A stretch of DNA of 64,000 nucleotides from Amphibalanus amphitrite (lineage: Eukaryota; Arthropoda; Thecostraca; Balanomorpha; Balanidae). The stretch lies in contig NW_024881586.1 in assembly GCF_019059575.1 (NCBI RefSeq), positions 1-64,000 on the forward strand, read 5' to 3'. Under the pieces are notes generated by a model. It was not told the DNA's origin, searched no databases, and saw only the letters and a list, made by a program, of their open reading frames with translations. Below, in pieces: positions 55,944-64,000 of this stretch. The number at the start of each line of letters is the position of its first letter. Positions within the stretch are counted from its first letter, which is position 1. The position numbers and the translations under genes are program-made.

Positions 55944-56702
55944 TGTCGCCACGTGTCCTCTGGTATTTCACACGCCAACGACACTTATTTAGCCGGATGA
56001 TAGACAAGGACTGTAGGAGAGCGATGGGTAGATAAGGATGGTGAGGAAGACGCCAGCCGCTGCCCGATTCCAGCCTCTCGATGGCGAGACCACTGTAATC
56101 GGACGGATCAACCGATACTCCGGCGCCTCGATGGCAAGGTTAGCCGGAGCCGACTGGTCGCACCCCTGTCTGAGCGGAGACCCCGCACCCGAGCCTCGAT
56201 GGCAAGACCCGGGGAACGAGTTTAAGCTCAGTGACTCGATGGCGAGACACTGTGGCCGTCTCCCTCACACACCCCGGAAGAGGCCGTGTTATGAGTCCCG
56301 GATGGAAGGAAATGATCGGCTACTCGCACGCTGAGAAGACTCGCTGCTGTTCACTGTCCCGTTCCTTTTTCCACTGGTCCAGCTCCTCTCCACACCAGTT
56401 AAGATATTTCACTTGCTGTATTGTGCACCACCACCACACCACAGCCAGAGCACCACTTCCGCCCACACAGCGAGCACTTCCCCGCCGAGCATCCAGAACG
56501 AACTCCCCTCGAGCCCCGTGCGCCGACCCGAGGTCACCTCGCCGGCGCCCCGAGGGCAGGAGCCCACACAGCCAATCACGGGGCCGCTTACAATGAGCCA
56601 GCTCAGTGCCGGCATAGCCCCGAGCGCCACGTGGTCGGCCGGCCGCCGCATGGCCCGCTCGGTGGTCCCGGGCGGCCCGGCCTGCAGCCGCCGGTGCTAA
56701 CA
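55944..56702 (-). repeat. 5' LTR of copy A (759 bp)
   Basis: Begins TGTTAGCACC and ends GCGACA in minus orientation, with TG...CA ends. It pairs with the LTRs at 56717-57474 and 62296-63054. It carries four GCCATCGAG words in its 3' half. Confidence 0.95.
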
Positions 56703-56716
56703 TCGGTGCGGGGGGA
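56703..56716 (+). other. 14-bp polypurine-tract remnant between facing LTRs
   Basis: TCGGTGCGGGGGGA. The last 13 bases also stand directly before the LTR at 62296, where they are the end of an internal region. So this is a polypurine tract left from an internal region that is no longer present. Confidence 0.8.
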
Positions 56717-57474
56717 TGTTAGCACCGGCGGCTGCAGGCCGGGCCGCCCGGACCTCCGAGCGGGCCATGTGGCGGCCGGCCGACCACGTGGCGCCTGGGG
56801 CTATGCCGGCACTGAGCTGGCCCCATAGCAGGCAGCCCGGTAATTGGCTGCCTGCGCTCTGGCCCTCGGGCGCCGGCGAGGTGACCTCGGGTCAGCGCGC
56901 GGTCATTGAGGGAGTTCGTTCTGGATGCTCGGCGGGGAAGTGCTCGCTGTGTGGGTGGAAGTGGTGCTCTGGCTGTGGTGTGGTGGTGGTGCACAATACA
57001 GCAAGTGAAAATATCTTAACTGGTGTGGAGAGGAGCTGGACCAGTGGAAAAGGGGACGCGACAGTGAACAGCAGCGAGTCTTCTCAGCGTGCGAGTAGCC
57101 GATCATTTCCTTTCATCCGGGACTCATAACACGGCCTCTTCCGGGGTGTGTGAGGGAGGCGGCCACAGTGTCTCGCCATCGAGTCACTGAGCTTAAACTC
57201 GTTCCCCGGGTCTTGCCATCGAGGCTCGGGTGCGGGGTCTCCGCTCAGACAGGGGTGCGACCAGTCGGCTCCGGCTAACCTTGCCATCGAGGCGCCGGAG
57301 TATCGGTTGATCTGTCTGATTACAGTGGTCTCGCCATCGAGAGGCTGGAATCGGGCAGCGGCTGGCGTCTTCCTCACCATCCTGATCCACCCATCGCTCT
57401 CCTACAGTCCTTGTCTATCATCCGGCTAAATAAGTGTCGTTGGCGTGTGAAATACCAGAGGACACGTGGCGACA
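56717..57474 (+). repeat. 5' LTR of copy B (758 bp)
   Basis: TGTTAGCACC...GCGACA. Diverged from the A and C LTRs at scattered sites, for example GATCTGTCTGATT where A and C have GATCCGTCCGATT. GCCATCGAG occurs at 57175, 57215, 57283 and 57333. Confidence 0.95.
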
Positions 57475-57525
57475 TTTCTGGTCCTCCGTGGGCCGGATTG
57501 CGACCAGTGAGCTGAACAGGAGAAG

Positions 57526-60500
57526 ATGGGGATAGAAAAAGAAGAGACAAAGGATGTCAAACGGCCCGATCCCACTGCAGATGGAGCTTTTAAGGATGTT
57601 AGAGATCAAGAGCTTGCTGGTCTGCGACGACTGCGTGGTATCAAGAGGGCTGTCGTGACGAGGGTGTCCAAGGTGTTAGAGGCAGAGATAGCAAGACATC
57701 GGAACCGCGATTGCATCCAGGAGGTAAACGGAAGGCTGAAAGAGGCTTTTTCTGATTTGAGAAAAGTTCATCAGGAGTATGAAACCAAACTCAATGACGC
57801 AGAACTGGAGGAAGCTCAGGGATACGCTGATAATCTTGAAGAAGAAGAGTCGGCTATTCGGGGGAAGATCCAGCTGTACCTTCAAGAGTTGGATGAAGCC
57901 AAGTCATCAGCTGCCACTTCCCGTCACACTCGAAGTCGTGCCAAGTCACACACGTCAGCAGGCACCGCAGTTTCAGTTCGATCCAGAGAGGCTGCTGTGG
58001 AACTGGAGGACGCTGATCGCAAGCTGCGGGACCTCCAAGCTCAAGTGGAAGAGAGTCGTCGGAACATGAAAGAAAGACAGGAATTAGATGAACGCGACAG
58101 GGTGCTACAGCTCAGAATAGCTGAAGAGGCCCGCGACAGAGCTGCTCGGAAGGTGCACATGTATCAGGCTGCGGAAGACGAATTGAACTGGGATCGTCGG
58201 CATGATTTCGACGAAGCAGCTGTCAAAGGAAGAAAGGGATCTGCTGAAGGTGCGGGGGTAGATCAAGCCGCCGAACCACCGCATTGCACGAGCGTACCCG
58301 ACAATGTGCCTGGTCCAAGACCACAAGGATCTAAAGCTGCTCCGGAAGTGGAGGTGGATGGTTCATCTCTGAACCCAGACAACTGGACATCAAGCAGCAA
58401 AGGGCAGGAGAAGCACGGGCATCCACCTCCTGGGATGTCAGCTTTTACAAACAGTGTTCCACGTCTTAATTTGCCGCGGTTCACAGGCGAACCAAGTGAG
58501 TGGCCGCGCTGGATCAGTCTCTTCAGAGCACTGGTTCACGATCAGGCGTCTCTCTCTGACACGGAGCGGATGGCGCATCTACAACAAGCAGTTGATGGAG
58601 TCGCCCATCAAGCCATCGAGGGATTCTTGTTCGATGGCAAGATGTATCAACAGGCGTTGGCAAGGCTGCACGAGCGTTTCGGTCGAGAAGGCGACATCAG
58701 TCAAGCATATCTCAGTTCCATGTTTGCGACCCCAGCTCCTTCAATCAACAACATCGCCTCAGTGGAGAGGTTCAGTTCAGCTGTCAGCACCACGGTGCTG
58801 ACGCTGCGCGCTCTGAACCACTACAATGATCTGAGAGCCATCGAGAACCTGCGTCGAGTAGTATTGATGCTTCCTGCGGAGTTGTCCTACCAGTGGGGAC
58901 GAGAAGTGCATCAGATGCATCCCAAGCAGCCCGATCTGGAGATCTTCAGCAAGTGGCTGGAGACAGAGACTGCCATCTTGAGAAACTCGGCCAACCACGA
59001 CCGCGATCCAGAAAGAAAAAGGCCATCCGCGAGTGCACGGGAGACCTCGGCGCGACGAACAACTCTGACGTCGGCCACGTCTTCCCAGACGGAAAACAAC
59101 CGACGTCGCTGGTTCTGTGTCCTGTGCAAGGAACAGCACAAGCTTCAGGATTGCACGGAGTTCAAGTCGAAGACGGTGGAGGAGAGGCTGGTCGTAGTGA
59201 GCAAGGAACGGCTGTGTTGGGGCTGCCTGAACAAGGGTCACTTCATGAGGGATTGCCGCTCTGCAAGACGATGCAACTTGAATGGATGTAATGCATCTCA
59301 TCACCGACTCATACATGTGGACAGAAGCGCCGCTTGTAATGAAGAAAGCCAAACAGAACCAAAAACAGTGGCACGAGAAGGAAGTCGCATCGTCGGCACG
59401 GCTCTCACAGAGACGACAGACACACTGCTGCAGTTGGTGCCGGTGCGGATTCACGGCCCAAACGGGGAGAGAGACGTAATAGCACTGCTGGACCTGGGAG
59501 CGCAGACATCGCTCTGCTGTGAAGATGTCTTGGAAGAGGTTGGGGTCCCTGGAGTCCGAGAGAATCTGCAGCTACAGAACATCGAAGGAAGCGGTACCAG
59601 ACAGTCGTCTCTTCGAGTTCAGCTGACGGTCAGTCCTCTGAGCACAGCGACCAGCAGAAATCGAATCGTCGTGCCCGAGGTGTGGTCTGTGCCAAGGTTG
59701 AACGTGGCCCCACCCAGCGTGAGTAGCAAGCAGCTTCGCAGCTGGAAGCACTTGCAGGACCTGGACCTACAGCAGTACAACGGCGCACACGTTGAGCTTC
59801 TACTTGGTGCCAACATTCTGGAAGCTGTGCTGCAGCGAGAGGTCAGGGTGGGAGGCCCCGGAATGCCCGTCGCTATCCGGACAGACTTTGGCTGGACCCT
59901 AACGGGATCGATATCCACCCTGATTCCAAGCACAATGCGGCAAGTCATGTTCGTGCGTCAACGTGCTCCCGAAGACGCTCTGGAGGGTCTGCAAGAGTTG
60001 GTCCAAGACTGGTGGACGACCGAGGCCTTCGGCACCATGATCAACAGCTCTGATGCACGATCTCAAGAAGATCTCAGAGCTATGCGAATCTTGGATCAGC
60101 AGACCAGGAAGGTGGGGGACAGATATGAAGCTGGACTTCTGTGGGGTGAAGACGAACCGATGTTGCCGGACAACTGGAACCAAGCGTACCGACGTCTTCA
60201 GTCCATCGAGAGAAAACTCGACAAGCAGCCAGAACTGGCTACAAGATACCAAGCCATCATCGACGGATATGTGAAGGATGGTTACGCAAGGAAGCTCTCA
60301 GCAGAAGAAGCGGACGAACCGAAGGAGAAGCGTTGGTATCTGCCACACCACGCAGTAGTGAACCCGAACAAGCCAGGGAAGCTGAGAATTGTCTTCGACG
60401 CTGCGGCAACATACCAAGGTGTATCACTGAACTCGAAGCTCATCACAGGTGCAGATCTACTACAAAGCCTTCCTGGGGTGATCATGCGCTTCAGGGAAGG

Positions 60501-61833
60501 TCTGATCGCTGTGACAGCGGACATCAAGCAGATGTATCATCAGGTGAGGATCCGGACAGAAGACCAGCCTGCATCGAGCTTTCTATGGCGAGATATGGAG
60601 CGACACCGCAAGCCTGACGTCTATCAGATGGAGGTGGTCATCTTTGGCGCGAAGTCATCACCGGCAACGGCCAACTACGTGCTGAGAAAGGCACTTCTGG
60701 ACTATGGAGCGGAGACAGAAAAGGTTCTCAGCAGAAGTCCCGAGCAACTGGCAAAGTCGTTCTACATGGACGATTGCCTGTTCTCTTGCATGACGGAAGA
60801 CGCCACCAAACAGCTGTACGCTGACGTGAAGGAGGCACTGGAGAGAGGAGGGTTTCACCTCACGAAGTGGAGAAGCAGTTCCCTCGCTGTGCTGAAAGGC
60901 GTTCCAGAGAGTGAGAGAGCCAGCGCCTCTGCGAGCCTATGTCTCAGGAGCTCGCACACCGCTGAAAAGACGCTGGGCATCGCATGGGAGGAAGACGAGG
61001 ACACATTGGGGTTTCGTCTCCAAGCCAAAGAAGTGAGTGCAACCAAGCGTGGTGTGCTCAGCAAAGTGTCAACAATCTTTGACCCTCTGGGGATTGCTCC
61101 TCCTGTTACCGTGAGAGCAAAGATGATGATGCAGCGACTCTGGTGGAAACATCTGGAGTGGGACGAGCCACTACCCGAACCTGAGCTGAGGCAATGGTTG
61201 GAGTGGCTGAGTGAGGCAGAGAAGCTGAACGAAGTCGTGATGCAACGCTGCGTGAACCCCAGCGGCCCAGGGACACTGCGACGCCAACTTCATGTGTTCT
61301 GCGATGCGTCAGAGAGTGCGTTCGGCGCTGTGGCATACTGGAGGACAACTTCGAGCGATGGATTACACCGTTGTCGCTTCCTGATCGGCAAATGCCGAGT
61401 CGCTCCATTGAAGCGACCATCAATTGTCCGTCTGGAGCTGCAAGCAGCCGTTCTTGGAGCGCGTCTGGTGGCTACCGTCCTCGGTGAAATCACTCAGCCA
61501 CCGGATGACGTCTTCTGCTGGACGGACAGCAAGGTCATCCAGCAGTGCCTTGATAATGAAACTCGACGGTTCAAGATCTTCGTGGCCAACAGACTTGCAG
61601 AGATTTACGAGCTGACCTGCAACGCGTGCTGGCGTCGGAATCAAATGACGCCCAGGTCAACTCGCCAACGAGAGGCCGAACCATCGACCCTTCCGTCTGC
61701 TCCCAGTGGCCTCGCCATCGAGGGGCTGGGAGAGACAACACATCAGCATCTCCGCAACCGTGAGATAAACCAGCGAGAATTACACGATCCTGACACAACG
61801 CTTTCAAGCGTTGGAGGACCAAGGGTCCTCTGA
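57526..61833 (+). CDS. BEL/Pao gag-protease-RT polyprotein of copy B, C-terminally deleted
   Basis: Frame of 1435 codons, native to about residue 1369. It has a coiled-coil N terminus (shorter and diverged from A around 180-220), gag domain near 316 (LPRFTGEPSEWPRW), zinc motif near 563, protease near 654 with DLG in place of D-[S/T]-G, and RT with YMDD near 1079. RNase H has the Asp of FCDAS near 1258, then Glu and Asp. At 61632 the sequence after NACW jumps to the 3' end of the internal region (GTCGGAATCAAATGACG), and the last ~66 codons are unrelated read-through. No integrase, so the copy cannot move by itself. Confidence 0.95.
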   Translation: MGIEKEETKDVKRPDPTADGAFKDVRDQELAGLRRLRGIKRAVVTRVSKVLEAEIARHRNRDCIQEVNGRLKEAFSDLRKVHQEYETKLNDAELEEAQGYADNLEEEESAIRGKIQLYLQELDEAKSSAATSRHTRSRAKSHTSAGTAVSVRSREAAVELEDADRKLRDLQAQVEESRRNMKERQELDERDRVLQLRIAEEARDRAARKVHMYQAAEDELNWDRRHDFDEAAVKGRKGSAEGAGVDQAAEPPHCTSVPDNVPGPRPQGSKAAPEVEVDGSSLNPDNWTSSSKGQEKHGHPPPGMSAFTNSVPRLNLPRFTGEPSEWPRWISLFRALVHDQASLSDTERMAHLQQAVDGVAHQAIEGFLFDGKMYQQALARLHERFGREGDISQAYLSSMFATPAPSINNIASVERFSSAVSTTVLTLRALNHYNDLRAIENLRRVVLMLPAELSYQWGREVHQMHPKQPDLEIFSKWLETETAILRNSANHDRDPERKRPSASARETSARRTTLTSATSSQTENNRRRWFCVLCKEQHKLQDCTEFKSKTVEERLVVVSKERLCWGCLNKGHFMRDCRSARRCNLNGCNASHHRLIHVDRSAACNEESQTEPKTVAREGSRIVGTALTETTDTLLQLVPVRIHGPNGERDVIALLDLGAQTSLCCEDVLEEVGVPGVRENLQLQNIEGSGTRQSSLRVQLTVSPLSTATSRNRIVVPEVWSVPRLNVAPPSVSSKQLRSWKHLQDLDLQQYNGAHVELLLGANILEAVLQREVRVGGPGMPVAIRTDFGWTLTGSISTLIPSTMRQVMFVRQRAPEDALEGLQELVQDWWTTEAFGTMINSSDARSQEDLRAMRILDQQTRKVGDRYEAGLLWGEDEPMLPDNWNQAYRRLQSIERKLDKQPELATRYQAIIDGYVKDGYARKLSAEEADEPKEKRWYLPHHAVVNPNKPGKLRIVFDAAATYQGVSLNSKLITGADLLQSLPGVIMRFREGLIAVTADIKQMYHQVRIRTEDQPASSFLWRDMERHRKPDVYQMEVVIFGAKSSPATANYVLRKALLDYGAETEKVLSRSPEQLAKSFYMDDCLFSCMTEDATKQLYADVKEALERGGFHLTKWRSSSLAVLKGVPESERASASASLCLRSSHTAEKTLGIAWEEDEDTLGFRLQAKEVSATKRGVLSKVSTIFDPLGIAPPVTVRAKMMMQRLWWKHLEWDEPLPEPELRQWLEWLSEAEKLNEVVMQRCVNPSGPGTLRRQLHVFCDASESAFGAVAYWRTTSSDGLHRCRFLIGKCRVAPLKRPSIVRLELQAAVLGARLVATVLGEITQPPDDVFCWTDSKVIQQCLDNETRRFKIFVANRLAEIYELTCNACWRRNQMTPRSTRQREAEPSTLPSAPSGLAIEGLGETTHQHLRNREINQRELHDPDTTLSSVGGPRVL

Positions 61834-62295
61834 GTCTGGAGGCTCTCCAGCGTCTCTCCATCTCCAGCGTGGGAGGTATTAGTCTCCGCGAGCGCTGCAG
61901 CGGCCTCGGCGCTGGCGGCGGTGGCCTCCTCGGCCGCCTCAGCACGGGCGGCGGCAACCTCCTCGGCTACACCAGCTCGGGCGGTAGCTTCCTTGGATGT
62001 GGCGGTTTCTGCTTGGGCGCAGCGATTCGTCTAGCAGCGACGACGTCGCCAGTCGCCGTGGTGCGTCGGTGGGGATATACCACTGATCACCATCATTAAT
62101 TGTTGTTTAACGAAGTTCAAGTGTTTTTTTTTTTCTTTCTTCTGTTTCATGTTATACTTGCTGGTGTTTCAAGAAATAGCATCGTATTTGTTGGAATGTG
62201 AAATGGTGTATATGTGTTAGCGACGCGATGTGTACGGCAGCACGCCGGTTACCTTTCGTGAGTGTTGCCCTGCAGTGCAACACGGTGCGGGGGGA
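61634..62295 (+). other. 3' internal region of copy B, non-coding, ending in polypurine tract
   Basis: Includes two GCCATCGAG-type words (61664, 61714), an antisense Ala/Glu-rich frame at about 61850-62010, a T run at 62126-62136 and the final GGTGCGGGGGGA next to the LTR. Copy A has lost most of this part. Confidence 0.75.
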
Positions 62296-63054
62296 TGTTA
62301 GCACCGGCGGCTGCAGGCCGGGCCGCCCGGGACCACCGAGCGGGCCATGCGGCGGCCGGCCGACCACGTGGCGCTCGAGGCTATGCCGGCACTGAGCTGG
62401 CTCATTGTAAGCGGCCCCGTGATTGGCTGTGTGGGCTCCTGCCCTCGGGGCGCCGGCGAGGTGACCTCGGGTCGGCGCACGGGGCTCGAGGGGAGTTCGT
62501 TCTGGATGCTCGGCGGGGAAGTGCTCGCTGTGTGGGCGGAAGTGGTGCTCTGGCTGTGGTGTGGTGGTGGTGCACAATACAGCAAGTGAAATATCTTAAC
62601 TGGTGTGGAGAGGAGCTGGACCAGTGGAAAAAGGAACGGGACAGTGAACAGCAGCGAGTCTTCTCAGCGTGCGAGTAGCCGATCATTTCCTTCCATCCGG
62701 GACTCATAACACGGCCTCTTCCGGGGTGTGTGAGGGAGGCGGCCACAGTGTCTCGCCATCGAGTCACTGAGCTTAAACTCGTTCCCCGGGTCTTGCCATC
62801 GAGGCTCGGGTGCGGGGTCTCCGCTCAGACAGGGGTGCGACCAGTCGGCTCCGGCTAACCTTGCCATCGAGGCGCCGGAGTATCGGTTGATCCGTCCGAT
62901 TACAGTGGTCTCGCCATCGAGAGGCTGGAATCGGGCAGCGGCTGGCGTCTTCCTCACCATCCTTATCTACCCATCGCTCTCCTACAGTCCTTGTCTATCA
63001 TCCGGCTAAATAAGTGTCGTTGGCGTGTGAAATACCAGAGGACACGTGGCGACA
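62296..63054 (+). repeat. LTR shared by copies B (3') and C (5')
   Basis: 759 bp, TGTTAGCACC...GCGACA. It is closer to the copy A LTR than to the copy B 5' LTR. It is followed by TTTC and TGGTCCTCCGCGGGCCGG, the primer site of copy C. Confidence 0.95.
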
Positions 63055-63105
63055 TTTCTGGTCCTCCGCGGGCCGGATTGCGACTAGTGAGCTGAACAGG
63101 AGAAG

Positions 63106-64000
63106 ATGGGGATAGAAAAAGAAGAGGCAAAGGATGTCAAACGGCCCGATCCCACTGCAGATGGAGCTTTTAAGGATGTTAGAGATCAAGAGCTTGCTGA
63201 TCTGCGACGACTGCGTGGTATCAGGAGGGCTGTCGTGACGAGGGTGTCCAAGGTGTTAGAGGCAGAGATAGCAAGACAGCGGAACCGCGATCGCATCCAG
63301 GAGGTAAACGGAAGGCTGAAAGAAGCTTTTTCTGATTTGAGAAAAGCTCATCAGGAGTATGAAAGCAAACTCAATGACGCAGAACTGGACGAAGCTCAGG
63401 GATACGCTGATAATCTTGAAGAAGCAGAATCGGCTATTCAAGGGAAGATCCAGGAGTATCTTCAGGGGTTGGATGAAGCCAAGTCATCAGCTGCCACCTC
63501 CCGTCACGCTCGAAGTCGTGCCAGGTCACACACGTCTGCACAGACGGCCGCCTCAGTCCGGTCACGAGAAGCGGCAGTTGAGTTGGATGATGCCGACCGC
63601 CAGGTGAACGATGTTAGAGCACAGCTCGAAGAGGCACGTCGTATCAGAAAAGAACGCTTGGAGAAAGAAATGGCGCGATTGGAAGCAGAGAAGTTACGAC
63701 AGCAAGAACAATGGAACTTAGAAGAACGTGACGATGCACTGGAACTAAAGAAAGCAGAAAGGGCTAGAGCCAGGGCGGCTCGAAAGCTACATATGTACCG
63801 CGCTGCGGAAGATGAACTTAATTGGGACCGTCGACATGACTTCGATGACACCGCCATCAAGGACAGCAAAGGGTCTGCTGAATGTACGGGGTTGGATCAA
63901 GCCACCGAAACACCAAATTGCCGGGACGCGCCCGACAATGTGGTTGACTCAAGATCACAAGAACAGAACGACACACCCAAGGCAGCACCGGAAGTAGATG
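63106..64000 (+). CDS. BEL/Pao gag N-terminal part of copy C (runs off the window)
   Basis: Open from the ATG at 63106 to the window end, about 298 codons. It encodes the same coiled-coil leader as copy A, with only scattered differences, including the LEKEMARLEAEKLRQQEQWN stretch that copy B lacks. The frame is intact as far as visible. The rest of the element lies outside the window, so its activity cannot be judged. Confidence 0.93.
   Translation, partial: MGIEKEEAKDVKRPDPTADGAFKDVRDQELADLRRLRGIRRAVVTRVSKVLEAEIARQRNRDRIQEVNGRLKEAFSDLRKAHQEYESKLNDAELDEAQGYADNLEEAESAIQGKIQEYLQGLDEAKSSAATSRHARSRARSHTSAQTAASVRSREAAVELDDADRQVNDVRAQLEEARRIRKERLEKEMARLEAEKLRQQEQWNLEERDDALELKKAERARARAARKLHMYRAAEDELNWDRRHDFDDTAIKDSKGSAECTGLDQATETPNCRDAPDNVVDSRSQEQNDTPKAAPEVD

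Larger units (their letters stand above)
49854..56702 (-). mobile_element. BEL/Pao LTR retrotransposon, copy A
   Basis: Order on the minus strand: full 5' LTR (55944-56702), primer-binding site, gag-pol, integrase, and a 3' LTR reduced to its last 145 bp (49854-49998). The LTR starts TGTTAGCACC and ends GTGGCGACA. Deletion of the first ~614 bp of the 3' LTR, together with a frame break in pol, marks it as defective. Confidence 0.93.
56717..63054 (+). mobile_element. BEL/Pao LTR retrotransposon, copy B (deleted)
   Basis: LTR 56717-57474, primer site TGGTCCTCCGTGGGCCGG from 57479, internal region to 62295 ending in GGTGCGGGGGGA, and LTR 62296-63054. The internal region lacks about 1.69 kb compared with copy A (A coordinates about 50029-51719), including the end of RNase H and integrase. 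The second LTR also starts copy C. Confidence 0.93.

Noticed and set aside
1..64000. tRNA or rRNA genes
   Set aside because: No cloverleaf-like A/B box pairs or rRNA-like blocks were recognised by eye; a covariance-model scan would be needed to exclude them.

Overview
The window is animal genomic DNA. Genes are split by introns with GT/AG signals, and repeats make up most of the sequence. The mobile elements found (BEL/Pao, mariner, hAT, a piggyBac-like short element, a RAG1/Transib-like transposase, non-LTR retroelements) and an invertebrate-style c-Myc-binding protein gene fit an arthropod, perhaps a crustacean. The species cannot be proved from the sequence.

Layout. 1-13.1 kb is a repeat graveyard: a RAG1/Transib-like transposase fragment, GACTC-rich DNA, a 366-bp tandem array, a 2.36-kb palindromic hAT-type foldback element with 8-bp target duplications, and a TTAA-type short element whose ends are G-run/C-run hairpins. 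13.66-18.36 kb (minus) is one very long exon of an unrecognised, mostly disordered protein. 18.4-30.3 kb is largely non-coding, with one candidate membrane-protein exon. 30.3-37.4 kb is a set of nested insertions: a mariner relic inside a larger TA-flanked element, then a 5'-truncated non-LTR retroelement (14-bp target duplication) split by a hAT element (8-bp target duplication) that itself holds another mariner relic. A second truncated non-LTR copy lies at 39.5-40.5 kb, directly beside a perfect 45-bp-arm hairpin.

42.9-46.1 kb holds the clearest host gene, a four-exon MYCBP (AMY-1) homologue. Its exon-3 3' splice site and the first 57 coding bases are repeated 18 times in tandem with an 80-bp period. 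Only the last copy carries the rest of the exon and a splice donor. 47.9-49.5 kb (minus) holds three exons with matching phases from an unrecognised gene.

49.85-64.0 kb is a cluster of BEL/Pao retrotransposons: copy A (minus) and copies B and C (plus), head to head, with only 14 bp between the facing LTRs. B and C share one LTR. A has a frame break before integrase and a 3' LTR cut to 145 bp. B has lost about 1.7 kb including integrase. C runs off the window.

The observation most worth following is the MYCBP splice-acceptor/exon array. Use of any of its first 17 acceptors would give a short protein and a premature stop.
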